Shown one piece after another: positions 12,668-27,100 of a stretch of 64,000 nucleotides of DNA. This stretch comes from Microtetraspora sp. NBRC 16547 (GTDB lineage Bacteria; Actinomycetota; Actinomycetes; Streptosporangiales; Streptosporangiaceae). Within the stretch, counting starts at the first letter, position 1; every line of letters starts with the position of its first letter. The DNA is taken from contig NZ_BSSE01000011.1 in NCBI RefSeq assembly GCF_030268965.1, positions 1-64,000 on the forward strand, written 5' to 3'. Under the pieces are notes generated by a model. It did not search any database and was not told the DNA's origin. It saw nothing but the letters and a program-made list of their open reading frames with translations. A program made the position numbers and the translations under genes.

Positions 12668-15600
12668 ATGCCGAACGAGACCAAGCTGCGCGAGTACCTC
12701 AAGCAGGCCGCCAAGGACCTGCGCGACGCCCGGGGCCGGGTCGACGAGCTGGAGGCACGCGACCGGGAGCCGATCGCGATCGTCGGCATGAGCTGCCGCT
12801 ACCCCGGCGGCGTTACCTCGCCCGACGAGCTGTGGCGGCTCGTGGCGGACGGCGGCGACGCCATCGCGGAGTTCCCGTCCGACCGGGGGTGGACCGCCGA
12901 CGACGTCTACGACCCGGACCCGTCGGTGCCAGGCAAGTCGTACGTGCGCGAGGGCGGCTTCATCGGGGATGCTGCGGAGTTCGATCCGGGGTTCTTCGGC
13001 ATCAGTCCGCGTGAGGCGCTCGCCATGGATCCCCAGCACCGGCTGCTGCTGGAGACGTCCTGGGAGGCGTTCGAACGCGCCGGCATCGACCCCGGCACCG
13101 TCCGCGGTGAGCGGATCGGCGTGTTCGCCGGGGTGATGTACCAGGACTACGCGGCGCGGCTGACGTCGGTGCCGGAGATCGTGGAGGGCTACCTCGGCAG
13201 CGGCAACGCGGGCAGCGTCGCCTCCGGTCGGGTGGCGTACACGTTCGGGTTCGAGGGGCCGGCGATCACCGTCGACACGGCGTGCTCGTCGTCGCTGGTC
13301 GCCCTGCACCTGGCGTGCCAGTCGCTGCGACGCGGCGAGACGACGATGGCGCTGGCCGGCGGCGTGACAGTGATCATGACGCCCACCGGGTTCATCGAGT
13401 TCAGCCGCCAGCGCGGGCTGGCGCCCGACGCGCGCTGCAAGTCCTTCGCGTCCGCGGCGGACGGCACGGCGTGGGCGGAGGGCGCCGGGATGCTGCTGGT
13501 GGAGCGGCTCTCCGACGCGCGGCGGCTCGGGCATCCCGTGCTCGCCGTCATCCGGGGCACGGCGGTGAACCAGGACGGCGCCAGCAGCGCCCTGTCCGCT
13601 CCGAACGGCCCGGCCCAGCAACGGGTGATCCGGCAGGCGCTGGCCGACGCGGGCCTGACCTCGGACCAGGTGGACGCCGTCGAGGCGCACGGCACCGGCA
13701 CCGTGCTCGGCGACCCGATCGAGGCGCAGGCCCTGCTGGCCACCTACGGCGCGGAGCGGCCGGCGGACCGGCCGCTGCTGCTCGGCTCGTTCAAGTCGAA
13801 CGTGGGCCACACGCAGGCCGCCGCCGGCGTCGGCGGCGTGATCAAGATGGTGGAGGCGATCCGCCACGCCATGCTGCCCAAGACGCTGCACGTGGACGCG
13901 CCGAGCCCGCACGTCGACTGGGCGTCGGGCGCGGTGGAGCTGCTGACCGAGGCCCGGCCGTGGCCGGAGGTCGGCCGCCCGCGCCGCGCCGGCGTCTCCT
14001 CGTTCGGCATCAGCGGCACCAACACGCACGTGATCCTGGAGCAGGCGCCGCCGCAGGAGGAGGAGAGCGGCGGGTCCGGCACCGTCCCCGCGGTGCTGCC
14101 GTGGGTGCTCTCGGCCCACACCGAGGCCGCGCTGCGCTCGCAGGCGGCCCGCCTGCTGCCCGTCGCCGAGGGCGACGCCGACCCGGTCTCGGTCGCCGTC
14201 GCACTGGCCACCACCCGCGCCGCCCTGACCGAGCGCGCCGTGGTGCTCGGGGAGAGCCGCGCGGACCTGCTGGCCGGGCTGAGGACGATCGCCGCGGGGG
14301 AGCAGGCGCCGTCGGTCGTGCGGGACGCGGCCGCCTCCGGGGAGGTCGCGTTCCTGCTCTCGGGACAGGGTTCGCAGCGCGCCGGGATGGGACGCGAACT
14401 GTACGAGGCGTTCCCTGCGTACGCGAGCGCGTTCGACGAGGTCTGTGCGGGCTTCGACCCGCGCGTACGCGAGCTGGTGCTCGGCGGCGGGCCGGACCTC
14501 GATCTCACCGGGTTCGCCCAGGCCGGGTTGTTCGCGGTCGAGGTCGCCCTGTTCCGCCTGGTCGAGTCGTGGGGCCTGCGCCCGGCGTACCTGCTCGGGC
14601 ACTCCATCGGCGAGATCGCCGCCGCGCACGTCGCGGGGGTGTTCTCCCTGGCGGACGCCTGCTCGCTGGTGGCGGCGCGCGGACGCCTGATGCAGGCGCT
14701 GCCCGCCGGCGGCGCCATGGTCGCCGTCCGGGCAGGGGAGGACGAGGTCAGGGCGGTGCTGCGCGACGGCGTGTCGATCGCCGCGGTCAACGGCCCCGCC
14801 TCGGTGGTGCTGTCCGGCGACGCGGACGCCGTCGCCGAGGTCGCCTCCCACTGGGAGAAGGGGAAACGGCTCAACACCAGTCACGCGTTCCACTCGGCGC
14901 TGATGGAGCCGATGCTGGCCGAGTTCCGCGAGGCGATCTCCGGGCTGGCCTTCGCCGAGCCGCGCGTCCCGCTGGTGTCCAACGTGACCGGCGCCCTCGC
15001 GGGACCCGGCCTCGTGACCGATCCGGACTACTGGGTGCGGCACGTGCGGGAGACCGTCAGGTTCGCCGACGGTGTCACGGCGCTGCACGATCAAGGCGTC
15101 CGTACCTTCCTGGAACTGGGCCCCGACGGTGTGCTGAGCGCGCTGGCGCAGGACTTCCTGCCGCCGGGCACGGCCGCGATCGCGTCCCTGCGCGCCGACC
15201 GGCCGGAGGCCCCGTCGCTGATGGCCGCGCTGGCCAGGGTCCACGCGCGCGGCGGCACACCCGACTGGGCCGCCTACTTCGCCGGCGTGCGCGCCCAGCG
15301 GGTGGACCTGCCGACCTACGCCTTCCAGCGGCGCCGCTACTGGCTGGAGTCCACCGCGTCCGGCACGTTCGTCGAACCCGCGCGGGAGCCCGCGCAAGCG
15401 GCGGCACCCGCCGCGAGCGCTCTCGCGGCCCGCCTGGCGGGGGCGCCGCCCGCAGAACGCCTCCGTGTCCTGACCGACCTCGTACGTGCCAGTGCCGCGG
15501 CGGTGCTCGGCCACGGGTCGGCCGACGAGGTGCGCCCCGACCGCCCGTTCCAGGAACTCGGCTTCGACTCGCTGACCGCCGTCGAGCTGCGTACGCAACT

Positions 15601-18600
15601 GGCCGCGGCGGTCGGCCGCGAGCTGCCCGCGACGCTGGTCTTCGACCACCCGAGCCCGGCGGCGCTGGCGGCCCGCCTCGACGCGGAACTGACCGGCGAG
15701 TACGGCGTGACGGGCACGCAGCAGCTCGCGGTCGCGAGCCACGAGCCCATCGCCATCGTCGGCATGAGCTGCCGCTACCCGGGCGGGGCCGGCTCGCCCG
15801 ATGCCCTGTGGCGGCTGGTCGCCACCGGTACGGACGCCATCTCCCCGTTCCCTGATGACCGCGGCTGGGACATCGACGCGCTGTACGACCCGGACGCGAC
15901 GCGGCCCGGCACGACGTACTCGATCCAGGGGGGATTCGTCAGCGGCGCCACGGAGTTCGACGCCGGCTTCTTCGGCATCTCGCCCCGCGAGGCGCTGGCC
16001 ATGGACCCGCAGCAGCGGCTGTTGCTGGAGGCGTCCTGGGAGGCGTTCGAGGGCGCGGGGATCGACCCGACCGCGCTGCGCAGAGCCAGGGTCGGCGTGT
16101 TCGCGGGGACGTCGGCGCACGACTACGGCTCGCTGCTCGCCACCGTGTCGGAGGAGGTCGAGGGGTACGTCGGCACGGGCACGGCCGCCAGCGTCGTCTC
16201 GGGCAGGATCGCCTACACCTACGGCTTCGAGGGTCCGGCGATCACCGTGGACACCGCGTGCTCGTCCTCACTGGTCGCCCTGCACCTGGCCGTGCAGGCG
16301 CTCCGCAACGGCGAGTGCGCGATGGCGCTGGCGGGCGGTGTCACGGTGATGTCCACTCCGGCGGGGTTCGTGGAGTTCAGCCGCCAGCGCGGGCTCGCCC
16401 CCGACGGCAGGTGCAAGTCGTTCGCCGCCGCGGCCGACGGCGTCGGCTGGGCGGAGGGCGTCGGCGTGCTGCTGGTCGAGCGCCTGTCGGACGCTCTGCG
16501 GAACGGCCACGAGGTCATGGCCGTCGTACGGGGTTCCGCGGTGAACCAGGACGGCGCGTCCAACGGGCTGACCGCGCCCAACGGCCCGTCCCAGCAGCGC
16601 GTCATCCGGCAGGCGCTGGCCGACGCGGGGCTGTCGGCGTCCGAGGTGGACGTCGTGGAGGCGCACGGCACGGGGACGACACTCGGCGACCCGATCGAGG
16701 CGCAGGCGGTGCTGGCCACCTATGGGCAGGACCGGGAGAGGCCCGTGTGGCTCGGCTCCCTCAAGTCGAACATCGGTCACACCCAGGCGGCCGCGGGCGT
16801 CGCGGGCGTGATCAAGATGGTGCTCGCCATGCGGCACAGGGAACTGCCGAAGACCCTCCACGTCGATGAGCCGTCGCCGCACGTGAACTGGACGGCCGGG
16901 GCGGTCGAGCTGCTGACCGAGGCACAGCCGTGGGAACCGGGGGAGCGGCCGCGCCGGGCCGGGGTGTCGTCGTTCGGCGTGAGCGGGACCAACGCGCACG
17001 TCATCCTCGAAGAGCCGCCCGCCGAGGTATCCGTCGAGGCGCCCGCCGTCGCGCCCGCCATCGGGGACGGGTCGCTGCCGGTGCTGCCCTTCGTGGTGTC
17101 GGCGCGCGACGCGGAGGGCCTGCGTGCCCAGGCAGCGGTGCTGCGTGCGGCGGTCGCCGCCGGGCCGGACCTGGAGCTGCCCGACGTCGCGTGGACTCTC
17201 GCGAGCGCCCGCGCCGCCCTGGACCACCGGGCCGCTGTGGTCGCCGCCGACCGGGACGAGCTGCTGGACGGGCTCGGCGCACTCGCCGACGGCCACCCGT
17301 CCCGCCTGGTGAGCCAGGGCCCCGCGCTGGGCGACGGGATCGCGTTCCTGTTCACCGGCCAGGGTTCGCAACGGCCAGGGATGGGGCGCGAGCTGTACGA
17401 GGCGTTCCCGGCCTTCGCGGAGGCGTTCGACGCGGCCGCGGGGCTTCTGGACCCGCGGTTGCGCGAGGTCGTGTTCGAGGGCGGTGCGGACCTCGACCGT
17501 ACGGAGTTCGCCCAGCAGGGCATCTTCGCCCTCGAAGTGGCGTTGTTCCGGCTCCTGGAGTCGTGGGGCGTCCGGCCCGACGCGGTGGTGGGGCATTCGG
17601 TGGGGGAGATCGCCGCCGCCCACGCCGCAGGCATCCTGAGCCTGGAGGACGCCTGCGCGCTGGTGACGGCGCGGGCGCGGCTGATGCAGGCGTTGCCCGC
17701 GGGCGGCGCGATGATCGCGATCGAGGCGTCCGAGGCCGAACTCGGGGCGTCGCTGCCTCCCACCGTGTCGGTCGCCGCGGTGAACGGCCCGGCCTCGGTC
17801 GTGCTGTCCGGCGAGGCGGACGCGGTCGCCGAGGTGGCCACCGCGTGGGCCGCGAAGGGGCGCAAGACCACGCGGCTCAACACCAGCCACGCGTTCCACT
17901 CCGTGCTGATGGAGCCGATGCTGGATGACTTCCTGGCAGCGATCGACGGCCTCGCCCCCGGCGAGCCCGCCGTGCCGTTCCTGCCCACCGCGGACGGCGG
18001 AGCCCCCGGCTCGGTGGACTACTGGGTGCGCCAGGTCCGCGGGACCGTCCGGTTCGCCGACGCCGTGCGCGCGGCGCGTTCCCAGGGCGTGCGCACCTTC
18101 GTGGAGCTGGGTCCCGACGCGGTCCTCTCCGGGCTTGTCGATGACGCCGCACCGATGCTGCGCGGCGGCCACGACGAGGTGCGTACGGCGCTGGGCGCGC
18201 TGGCCCGCCTGCACGTTCGCGGAGCGGCACCGGACTGGGCCGCCCTGTTCGCCGGTACCGGGGCGCGCAGGGTCGCGCTGCCCACTCGGGCGTTCCGTCG
18301 CGAGCGGTTCTGGGTCGAACCCTCATGGAAGGCGGGAGACGTGGCGTCGGCCGGGCTGTGGACGGCGCAGCACCCGTTACTCGCCGCGACCGCCGAACTG
18401 CCGGGCACCGGCGGCCACCTCCTGACCGGCTCGCTCTCGCTCAGGACACATCCCTGGCTGGCCGACCACGCCGTGCAGGACACCGTACTGCTGCCAGGGA
18501 CCGCGTTCGTCGAGCTGGCCCTGCACGCCGCCGAGGAGGTCGGATGTGCGGCGATCGAGGAGCTCACCCTCGCCGCCCCGCTCGTCATCCCCCCGCGAGG

Positions 18601-21100
18601 CGCCGTCCGGATCCAGGTGGCCGTAGGCGCGCCGGACGAGGACGGCAGGCGCACCCTCACCCTCCACTCCGCCCACAACGAAACCGAGGACGAGAGGTGG
18701 AGCCTGCACGCCACCGGCGTCCTCGTACCTGAGGCCGCGGCCCTTGCCGCTGACCTGGCGGTCTGGCCGCCGGAGGGTGCGACGGCCATCGACGTCACCG
18801 GCCTGTACGACGGCCTCCAGGACAACGGGTTCGGCTACGGCCCCGCGTTCCAGGGGATGCGCGCGGCCTGGACGCTCGACGGCGCGATCTTCGCCGAGGT
18901 CGCGCTGCCGGAGGACCAGCGGGCGGCGGCCGCGGCGTTCGGCCTGCACCCCGCGCTGCTGGACGCCGCGCTGCACGCCGTCGGGCTCGGCGACTTCGTC
19001 ACCGCCAAAGGCCAGGGGCACCTGCCGTTCTCCTGGAGCGGCGTCTCGCTCCGGGCCTCGGGCGCGGAGAGCCTGCGCGTCCGGCTCGCCCCTGCGGGGC
19101 CGGACACGATCTCGCTGACCGCCGCCGACGCCGAGGGCCGCCCGGTCGTCTCGGCGCAGTCCCTGCTGCTGAGGGCGATCTCCGCCGCGGGCGTCGGAAC
19201 GCGGCGCGCCGAATACCACCGGTCGCTGTTCCGCGTGGACTGGTCCCCAGCCGAGACCGGTGCCGCGCCCGCCGTCACCTGCGCCGTCCTCGGCGATCCC
19301 GAGCTGGCCGGGGCCCTGCGCGAGGCCGGCGCCGTGGCCGAGACCCACGCCGGCCTCGACGGGCTACGGGCCGCCCGGCGGATGCCTGACCTGGTGCTCC
19401 TGCCGGTGGCGGGTACGGACGACCTGCCCGCCGACGTCCACCGGATCACCGCGGAGGTGCTCGGAGTGGTGCGCGCGTGGCTGGACGAGGACGCCTTCGC
19501 CGGTTCCCGTCTGGTCATCGTGACCAGGAACGCGGCGATGGAGATCGGCGATCTCGCGGGCGCGTCGGTGTGGGGCCTCGTCCGCACGGCCCAGGCCGAG
19601 CACCCCGGCCGCTTCGTCCTGCTCGACCTCGACGGCCCCCCGGACGGTGCCGCGATTCTCGCCGCGCTCGCCGGGACCGAACCACAGCTGGCCCTGTACG
19701 GCGGCGAGATTCTCGCGCCCCGGCTGGTCCGAGTGCCCGCCCCGGCGGAACCCGGGCCCGTGCCCAGGTTCGATCCGGACGGCACCGTGCTCATCACCGG
19801 CGGCACCGGCACGCTGGGTGGGCTGCTCGCCCGGCACCTGGCCATGAGCGGCGTGCGCCATCTGGTCCTCGCCGGCAGGCGCGGCCGGGACACGCCGGGA
19901 GCCGCCGAGCTGGTGTCCGAGCTGGAAGCACTCGGCGCGCGGGCGGCCGTCGTGGCGTGCGACGCCGCCGACCGCGACGCGCTAGCCGCGGTCCTGGCGG
20001 GCATCCCGGCCGATCACCCGCTGACCGCGGTCGTGCACACCGCAGGCGTCCTCGACGACGGCGTCCTGGAGTCGATGACCCCGGACCGCTTCGCCACCGT
20101 GCTGCGCCCCAAGGCGGACGCCGCCTGGAACCTGCACGACCTGACCCAGGACCTCGACCTGGCCGCGTTCGTGCTGTACTCCTCGGCGGCGAGCACTCTC
20201 GGCAACGCCGGGCAGGCAAACTACGCCGCGGCCAACGCGTTCCTGGACGGACTGGCCCGTCACCGCCGCTCTCTCGGCCTGCCCGCCACTTCTCTGGCCT
20301 GGGGTCTGTGGGAGCAGTCCAGCGGCCTGCTCGGCGACCTCACCGACGTCGATCGGCGCAGGATGAGCCGCGGCGGCTTCGGCGCGCTGTCCACCACGGA
20401 CGCCCTCACGCTGTTCGACACCGCCCGTACCCTGCCCGACCCGGTGCTCGTACCGATGGACGTGGACGTCCCTGCGCTGCGGGCCCAGCTCGGCACCGGT
20501 CCGGTGCCGCCGCTCTTCCGCGCACTGATCCGCCAGGCCAGGCGGCGCGCCGCGAATCCGGGGGAGGGCGGCGCGGCGGCGGCGCTGGCCGCGCGCCTCG
20601 CAGAAGCCGGTGCGGCCGATCAGGACGCGATCCTTCTCGGTCTGGTGCGGGCGCAGATCGCGGCCGTACTCGGGCACTCCTCGGCCGACGCCGTCGATAG
20701 CGAGCGACCGTTCAGCGAGGTCGGATTCGACTCGCTCAGCGCGGTCGAGTTGCGCAACGGCCTGGCCACCGCGACGGGTCTGCGGCTTCCCGCGACCCTG
20801 ATCTTCGACTACCCGAGCCCGCTGGTTCTCGCCGGCTTCCTTCGAGCGGAACTGGTGGACACGGACGGAGTGGCGACGGACCCGATCCTGGACGCGTTGG
20901 CGCGGGTCGAAGCAGGTCTGGCGGCGGCTGATCCGGATGAGGCGGCCCGTACGGCGCTTAGAACCCGTTTGGAAGTGCTTCTTGCCAGCCTGTACCCGCA
21001 GCCCGGTGACCCGGGCGGCGTCATGACCGGTGAACGCCTCGCCTCGGCCACGGACGAGGAGTTGTTCGCGCTGATCGACCAGGACACCGAGGTTTCCTGA
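12668..21100 (+). CDS. Modular type I PKS, modules D (KS-AT-ACP) and E (KS-AT-DH-KR-ACP)
   Basis: This is a two-module PKS protein of 2810 residues. After the N-terminal docking helix, module D has KS (35-455), AT (560-850, GHSIG and HAFH, malonyl) and ACP (932-1008) with no reductive domain, so it should leave a beta-ketone. Module E has KS (1026-1450), AT (from about 1560, HAFH near 1740, malonyl), DH (1902-2170, [11 protein letters not shown] with LLDAALH), KR (2372-2550, LDD, Tyr, B-type) and ACP (2655-2730), then a docking tail. The frame is open back to 11864, but that stretch lies out of frame over the previous PKS gene. The ATG at 12668 follows AAGGAG at 12654-12659 and begins a normal docking sequence. 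Module D is the only fully non-reducing module seen in this assembly line. Confidence 0.97.
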   Translation: MPNETKLREYLKQAAKDLRDARGRVDELEARDREPIAIVGMSCRYPGGVTSPDELWRLVADGGDAIAEFPSDRGWTADDVYDPDPSVPGKSYVREGGFIGDAAEFDPGFFGISPREALAMDPQHRLLLETSWEAFERAGIDPGTVRGERIGVFAGVMYQDYAARLTSVPEIVEGYLGSGNAGSVASGRVAYTFGFEGPAITVDTACSSSLVALHLACQSLRRGETTMALAGGVTVIMTPTGFIEFSRQRGLAPDARCKSFASAADGTAWAEGAGMLLVERLSDARRLGHPVLAVIRGTAVNQDGASSALSAPNGPAQQRVIRQALADAGLTSDQVDAVEAHGTGTVLGDPIEAQALLATYGAERPADRPLLLGSFKSNVGHTQAAAGVGGVIKMVEAIRHAMLPKTLHVDAPSPHVDWASGAVELLTEARPWPEVGRPRRAGVSSFGISGTNTHVILEQAPPQEEESGGSGTVPAVLPWVLSAHTEAALRSQAARLLPVAEGDADPVSVAVALATTRAALTERAVVLGESRADLLAGLRTIAAGEQAPSVVRDAAASGEVAFLLSGQGSQRAGMGRELYEAFPAYASAFDEVCAGFDPRVRELVLGGGPDLDLTGFAQAGLFAVEVALFRLVESWGLRPAYLLGHSIGEIAAAHVAGVFSLADACSLVAARGRLMQALPAGGAMVAVRAGEDEVRAVLRDGVSIAAVNGPASVVLSGDADAVAEVASHWEKGKRLNTSHAFHSALMEPMLAEFREAISGLAFAEPRVPLVSNVTGALAGPGLVTDPDYWVRHVRETVRFADGVTALHDQGVRTFLELGPDGVLSALAQDFLPPGTAAIASLRADRPEAPSLMAALARVHARGGTPDWAAYFAGVRAQRVDLPTYAFQRRRYWLESTASGTFVEPAREPAQAAAPAASALAARLAGAPPAERLRVLTDLVRASAAAVLGHGSADEVRPDRPFQELGFDSLTAVELRTQLAAAVGRELPATLVFDHPSPAALAARLDAELTGEYGVTGTQQLAVASHEPIAIVGMSCRYPGGAGSPDALWRLVATGTDAISPFPDDRGWDIDALYDPDATRPGTTYSIQGGFVSGATEFDAGFFGISPREALAMDPQQRLLLEASWEAFEGAGIDPTALRRARVGVFAGTSAHDYGSLLATVSEEVEGYVGTGTAASVVSGRIAYTYGFEGPAITVDTACSSSLVALHLAVQALRNGECAMALAGGVTVMSTPAGFVEFSRQRGLAPDGRCKSFAAAADGVGWAEGVGVLLVERLSDALRNGHEVMAVVRGSAVNQDGASNGLTAPNGPSQQRVIRQALADAGLSASEVDVVEAHGTGTTLGDPIEAQAVLATYGQDRERPVWLGSLKSNIGHTQAAAGVAGVIKMVLAMRHRELPKTLHVDEPSPHVNWTAGAVELLTEAQPWEPGERPRRAGVSSFGVSGTNAHVILEEPPAEVSVEAPAVAPAIGDGSLPVLPFVVSARDAEGLRAQAAVLRAAVAAGPDLELPDVAWTLASARAALDHRAAVVAADRDELLDGLGALADGHPSRLVSQGPALGDGIAFLFTGQGSQRPGMGRELYEAFPAFAEAFDAAAGLLDPRLREVVFEGGADLDRTEFAQQGIFALEVALFRLLESWGVRPDAVVGHSVGEIAAAHAAGILSLEDACALVTARARLMQALPAGGAMIAIEASEAELGASLPPTVSVAAVNGPASVVLSGEADAVAEVATAWAAKGRKTTRLNTSHAFHSVLMEPMLDDFLAAIDGLAPGEPAVPFLPTADGGAPGSVDYWVRQVRGTVRFADAVRAARSQGVRTFVELGPDAVLSGLVDDAAPMLRGGHDEVRTALGALARLHVRGAAPDWAALFAGTGARRVALPTRAFRRERFWVEPSWKAGDVASAGLWTAQHPLLAATAELPGTGGHLLTGSLSLRTHPWLADHAVQDTVLLPGTAFVELALHAAEEVGCAAIEELTLAAPLVIPPRGAVRIQVAVGAPDEDGRRTLTLHSAHNETEDERWSLHATGVLVPEAAALAADLAVWPPEGATAIDVTGLYDGLQDNGFGYGPAFQGMRAAWTLDGAIFAEVALPEDQRAAAAAFGLHPALLDAALHAVGLGDFVTAKGQGHLPFSWSGVSLRASGAESLRVRLAPAGPDTISLTAADAEGRPVVSAQSLLLRAISAAGVGTRRAEYHRSLFRVDWSPAETGAAPAVTCAVLGDPELAGALREAGAVAETHAGLDGLRAARRMPDLVLLPVAGTDDLPADVHRITAEVLGVVRAWLDEDAFAGSRLVIVTRNAAMEIGDLAGASVWGLVRTAQAEHPGRFVLLDLDGPPDGAAILAALAGTEPQLALYGGEILAPRLVRVPAPAEPGPVPRFDPDGTVLITGGTGTLGGLLARHLAMSGVRHLVLAGRRGRDTPGAAELVSELEALGARAAVVACDAADRDALAAVLAGIPADHPLTAVVHTAGVLDDGVLESMTPDRFATVLRPKADAAWNLHDLTQDLDLAAFVLYSSAASTLGNAGQANYAAANAFLDGLARHRRSLGLPATSLAWGLWEQSSGLLGDLTDVDRRRMSRGGFGALSTTDALTLFDTARTLPDPVLVPMDVDVPALRAQLGTGPVPPLFRALIRQARRRAANPGEGGAAAALAARLAEAGAADQDAILLGLVRAQIAAVLGHSSADAVDSERPFSEVGFDSLSAVELRNGLATATGLRLPATLIFDYPSPLVLAGFLRAELVDTDGVATDPILDALARVEAGLAAADPDEAARTALRTRLEVLLASLYPQPGDPGGVMTGERLASATDEELFALIDQDTEVS

Positions 21101-21151
21101 GCCGGCCATGACGCCCGCTCAGCGCCACCGATCGAGGAGGAGACGCCCACA

Positions 21152-24100
21152 ATGGCGAACGAGAACGAGCTCCGCGACTACCTGAAGCGGGCCACCGCCG
21201 ACCTTCAGCAGACGCGGCAGCGGCTCGGCGCGGCCCGGTCACAGCTGCGCGAACTCGAATCCCAGGCCAGGGAGCCGATCGCCATCATCGGGATGAGCTG
21301 CCGCTACCCCGGCGGCGTCGAGACCCCCGACGGGCTCTGGGACCTGGTGGACCGGGGCGCCGACGGCATCAGCGCCTTCCCCGACGACCGCGGCTGGGAC
21401 CTCGGGAAGCTGTACGACCCCGACCCGGACCACGCCGGCACGTACTACGTCAAGGAGAGCGGCTTCCTGCACGGGGCCGCCGACTTCGACCCGTCCTTCT
21501 TCGGGATCTCGCCGCGGGACGCCCTGGCGATGGACCCGCAGCAGCGGCTGCTGCTGGAGGTCTCCTGGGAGGCGATCGAAGGGGCGGGCCTGTCGCCCTC
21601 GGCGCTGCGCGGCACCCGCACCGGGGTGTTCGCGGGAGTGATGTACAACGACTACGCCGCCCGGCTGCAGCCGGTGCCCGACGGCTTCGAGGGCTTCATC
21701 GGCAACGGCAGCGCGGGCAGCATCGCCTCGGGCCGGATCGCCTACACCTTTGGGCTGGAGGGCCCGGCGCTCACCATCGACACGGCGTGCTCGTCGTCCC
21801 TGGTGGCGCTGCACCTGGCCGTGCACGCACTGCGCCGCGGCGAGTGCGCGATGGCGCTGGCGGGCGGGGTGACCGTGATGTCCACCCCGACCGCGTTCAT
21901 CGAGTTCAGCCGGGCCAGGGGGCTCGCCCCCGACGGCCGCTGCAAGTCCTTCGCCGCGTCCGCGGACGGGACGAGCTGGGGCGAGGGAGCCGGGATGCTG
22001 CTGGTGGAGCGGCTGTCGGACGCGCGGCGGCTCGGCCACCCGGTGCTGGCCGTGGTGCGCGGCACAGCGGTCAACCAGGACGGGGCGTCCAACGGCCTCA
22101 CCGCGCCGAACGGCCCCGCCCAGCAGCGGGTCATCCTCGACGCGCTGGCGGCGGCCGGTCTGGCGCCGTCGGAGGTGGACGCCGTGGAGGCGCACGGCAC
22201 CGGCACGGTGCTGGGTGACCCGATCGAGGCGCAGGCGGTGCTGGCCACCTACGGGCAGGACCGCGAGCGGCCCCTGTACCTGGGCTCGCTGAAGTCCAAC
22301 ATCGGGCACAGCCAGGCCGCCGCCGGGGTGGGCGGCGTGATCAAAATGGTCCAGGCCATGCGCCACGGCGTGCTGCCGCGCACGCTGCACGTCGATGAGC
22401 CGAACCCGCGGGTCGACTGGACCAGCGGGAACGTCGAGCTGCTGACCGAGGCGCGGCCGTGGCCCGAGACCGGCCGCCCGCGCCGCGCCGGCGTCTCCTC
22501 GTTCGGAGTCAGTGGCACGAACACCCACGTCGTGCTGGAACTGCAGGAGGAGAGCGTGGAGCCGGCGGACCACACACCGCCGCCGGTGCTCGCGCTGCTG
22601 GTCTCCGCGCGTGCTCGCGAGGCCGTCGCCGCGCAGGCGGAGGCCCTGCTGAACCGGCTCGACGCCGATCCCGGCCTGCCCCTCGTGGACGTCGCGTACA
22701 CCACCACGACGCGAGCCAGGCACGCGCACCGGGCGGTCGTGCTGGGCAGGGACCGCGACGAGCTCCTCGCCGGGCTCGCCGACCTGGCGGCCGGCCGGCC
22801 CGGCGCCGTCGAGGACACCGCTCGCCCTGACCGCACCGCGTTCCTGTTCTCCGGGCAAGGCGCCCAGTACGCCGGGATGGCGACCCAGCTGTACGCCGCC
22901 TACCCGGCGTTCTCCGAGGCGCTCGACGCCGCTCTGGCCGAACTGGACCCAGGGGTGCGTCAGGCGATCTTCGACGGCGTGCGCCTGGACGAGACGGAGT
23001 TCACCCAGCCCGCGCTCTTCGCCGTCGAGGTCGCGCTGTTCCGCCTGCTGGAGTCGTGGGGGGTCCTGCCGGACCAGCTGCTCGGCCACTCGATCGGCGA
23101 GATCGCCGCCGCGCACGTCTCCGGGGTGCTGTCGCTGGCCGACGCCGCGACGATGGTCACCGCCCGCGGCCGGCTGATGCAGGCGCTGCCCCCCGGCGGC
23201 GTCATGGTCGCGGTCGAGGCGGCGGCCGAGGAGATCACCCCCGGTTTGCCGGACGGAGTGGCGATCGCGGCGGTGAACGGCCCGTCGGCGGTGGTGCTCT
23301 CCGGCCCGGCCGAGGCCGTCACGGCGATCGCCGAGCTGTGGGCGGGCAAGGGCCGCAGAACGCGGAGGCTCAGCACCGGCCACGCCTTCCACTCGCCCCT
23401 GATGGAGCCGATGACGGCCGAGTTCCGGGCCGCGATCGCCGGGCTCGCCTTCGGCACGCCGCGGATCCCGATCGTCTCCACGGTGACCGGCGAGGCCGTC
23501 GGTGAGGAGTTCTCCGACCCGGAGTACTGGGTCACCCACGTGCTCGGCACCGTCCGGTTCGCCGAGGGCGTCGCCGCCCTGCACGAGGCAGGCGTGACCA
23601 CCTTTCTCGAGGTCGGTCCGGGTGGGCGGCTGGCGGCCCTCGTACCGGACTGTCTTCCCGGCGATGCCGCCGCCGTCGCGGTGGCCATGCTGCGGCAGGA
23701 ACGGTCGGAGCCGCTCACCGTCGCCGCCGCCGTCGCGCGGCTGTACACCCGCGGCCGCGAACCCGACTGGGGTGCGATGTTCGCGGGTACCGGGGCGCGC
23801 CGGGTGCCGTTGCCGACGTACGCCTTCCAGCGCCGCCGGTACTGGCTGGAGGCCAAGGACTCCGGCGGCGACGCGGCCTCCCTCGGCCTGGGGCCCACCG
23901 AGCACCCGCTGCTCGGCGCCCTCGTCTCCCTCGCCGACGGCGACGGCTTCCTGCTCAGCGGCGTGCTCTCCCTGAGGTCACACCCGTGGCTGGCCGACCA
24001 CACCGTGCTCGGCACCGTGCTGCTGCCCGGCACCGCGATGCTGGAACTGGCCCTGCGAGCGGGGGAGTGGGCCGGCTGCGAACGGGTCGAGGAGCTGACC

Positions 24101-27100
24101 CTGGAGGCGCCGCTGGTGCTGCCTCCCGACGACGGCGTCCAGGTCCAGCTGCTGGTCGGCCCGCCGGACGGCGCCGGCCGCCGCACCGTCGGCCTGTACT
24201 CGCGCTCCGGCGGGGCCGCGTTCGACGAGCCCTGGGTCCGGCACGCCACCGGCATCCTCGCCCCCGCTCCGGTGGAGGCCGGGCCCGACCTGGCCGCGTG
24301 GCCGCCACCGGGCGCCGAACCCGTTCCCGTGGAAGGGCTCTATGACGCCGCCACCGCGTCCGGCTTCCACTACGGGCCCGCGTTCCGCGGCCTGCGCGCG
24401 GCCTGGAGGCGTGGTGGGGAGGTCTTCGCCGAGGTGACACTCGACCCCGGCCACGCGGACGAGGCGGCGCGCTTCGGCGTACACCCGGCGCTACTGGACG
24501 CGGCCCTGCACGCCGCCGGCCTGACGGCCCCTGACGCGGTCGCGGACCCGGCCGCGGCCGTGTCGCGGGGGCGGCTGCCGTTCGTGTGGAACGACGTGTC
24601 GTTGTTCGCCGCGGGCGCGTCGAGCCTTCGGGTCCGGCTGGTCGCGGCTGGCACTGACGCCGTGTCGCTGGACATCGCCGACCCCACGGGCAGGCCACTC
24701 GCCTCGATCGGCTCGCTGGTGTCGCGGCCGGTGTCCGCGGAGGGCCTGAACGGAGCCCGCAGCCTGCGCGACGCCCTGTTCACCCTCGACTGGCAGCCGG
24801 TGCCCCAGGCGGACACCGCGGTCGAGTACGCCGAGCTGTCCGCGCTGACGCCCGGCGAGACACCCCCGGTGGTGGTGACCCGGCTTCCCCAGGCCGCCGC
24901 AGGACCGGAACCCGCGCGAGCCCGCGAGACGGCCGTGGCCACGCTGGCCGTGCTCCAGGAGTGGCTGGCCGATGACCGGTACGCCGACGTGCGGCTCATG
25001 CTCGTCACCTGGGGCGCGGTCGCGGTGGACGCGGGCGAGGACGTGTCCGACCTCGCCGCAGCTGCCGCGTGGGGCCTCGTGCGCGCCGCGCAGTCGGAGA
25101 ACCCCGGCCGGTTCACCCTCCTCGACATCGACACGCCCGAGCCCTCCGAACAGGTGCTCGCGGCCGCAGCGGCCAGCGGCGAACCGCAGCTCGCCGCCCG
25201 CCGCGGAGAACTGAGGATGGCGCGCCTGGCGCGGTCCACGCCCTCCGACGAGGGTGCTCCGGTGCTCGACCCCGACGGCACCATCCTGATCACCGGCGGT
25301 CTGGGCGATCTCGGCGCCCGCATCGCGCGGCACCTGGCCAGGGGCGGCGCCCGGCGCCTCGTGCTCACCGGCCGGCGCGGCTCCGCGACGCCCGGCGCCG
25401 CCGAGCTCGTCGCGGAGCTGGCCGAGCTGGGCGCGGAGGCGTCGGTGGCGGCGTGCGACGCCGCGGACCGCGACGCGATGGCCGCCGTGCTCGACGGCAT
25501 CCCGTCGCTCACGGCGGTGGTGCACGCGGCGGGCGTCCTGGACGACGGCGTCGTGGAGTCGCTGACGCCCGAGCGGTTCCACATGGTGTTCCTGCCCAAG
25601 GTGGACGCCGCCTGGACGCTGCACGAACTGACCCGCGACCGCGACCTCGCCGCGTTCGTGGTGTTCTCCTCCGCCGCTGGGGTGCTCGGCGGCGCCGGCC
25701 AGGGCAACTACGCGGCCGCCAACGCGTTCCTGGACGCGCTGATGACCCGGCGGCGCTCCTCGGGGCTGCCGGGCACCGCGATGGCGTGGGGCGTCTGGGC
25801 CCAGGGCGGCGGCATGGCCGGCACGCTTACTGACGCCGACCTGCGCCGGATGAGCCGCGGTGGCATGATCCCGCTGTCCACCGAGGACGGCCTGGCGCTG
25901 TTCGACGCCGCGCTGGCGGCCTCGGCCCCTGTCAACGTCCTCAGCCGGCTCGACCTGGCGGTCCTCACCGCCCAGGCCGCGGCCGGGATGCTGCCCTGGC
26001 TGCTGAGCGGCCTCGTCCGTACGCCGCTGCGCCGCGCGGGAACGGCGCCCGACGCCGGGCTCGCGGCCCGGCTGTCCGGCCTGACGGAGGCGGCCAGGCG
26101 TGAGGCACTCACCGAGCTGGTGAGCACGCACGTCGCGCTCGTGCTCGGCCACGGCTCGGCGGCCGGCGTGGACCTCGACAGCGCCTTCACCGACCTCGGC
26201 TTCGACTCGCTGACGGCGGTGGAGCTACGCAACCGTCTCGGCGCGGCGACCGGCCTCCGCCTGCCCGCGACGCTGATCTTCGACTACCCGAGCCCGGCGG
26301 CGCTGATCGTGCACCTGGTCGCCGAGCTGGGCGGCGCCGGGCAGCCGGCCGCGCTCCCGGCGGTGGTCCCGACCGGCGCGGTGACCGACGAGCCGATCGC
26401 GATCATCGGGATGAGCTGCCGCTACCCCGGCGGCGTCAGCACGCCGGAGGAGTTCTGGGAGCTGCTCGCCGCGCGCGGTGACGGCATCTCGGGCTTCCCG
26501 AGGGACCGGGGCTGGGACCTCGACCTCCTGGAGGGTGGCGGATTCGTCCCTGAGGGCGGTTTCCTCTACGACGCCGACCGCTTCGATCCGGAGTTCTTCG
26601 GCATCTCGCCGCGCGAGGCCATGGCCATCGACCCGCAGCACCGCCTGCTGCTGGAGACGGCCTGGGAGTCCTTCGAACGGGCCGGGATCGACCCCGCCAC
26701 GCTGCGCGGCAGCCGCACCGGCGTGTTCGCCGGGCTCATGTACCACGATTACGTCTCCCGCCTGTCCGCCGTGCCCGACGACCTCGCGGGCTACCTCGGC
26801 AACGGCAGCGCGGGCAGTGTCGCCTCCGGGCGCGTGGCCTACACCTTCGGGCTGGAGGGCCCCGCGGTCACCATCGACACAGCCTGCTCGTCGTCCCTGG
26901 TGGCCCTGCACCTGGCCGCGCAGTCGCTGCGTTCGGGCGAGTGCACCATGGCGCTGGTCGGCGGCGTGACCCTGATGTTCACCCCGACCGCGTTCCTGGA
27001 GTTCAGCCGGCAGGGCGGGCTCGCGGGGAACGGGCGCTGCAAGTCGTTCGCCGCCGCCGCGGACGGCACCGGCTGGGCGGAGGGAGCCGGGATGCTGCTG

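Noticed and set aside
14300-15700. Possible cryptic KR or DH in module D
   Set aside because: The AT is followed after a linker of about 80 residues by the ACP; there is no room for another domain.
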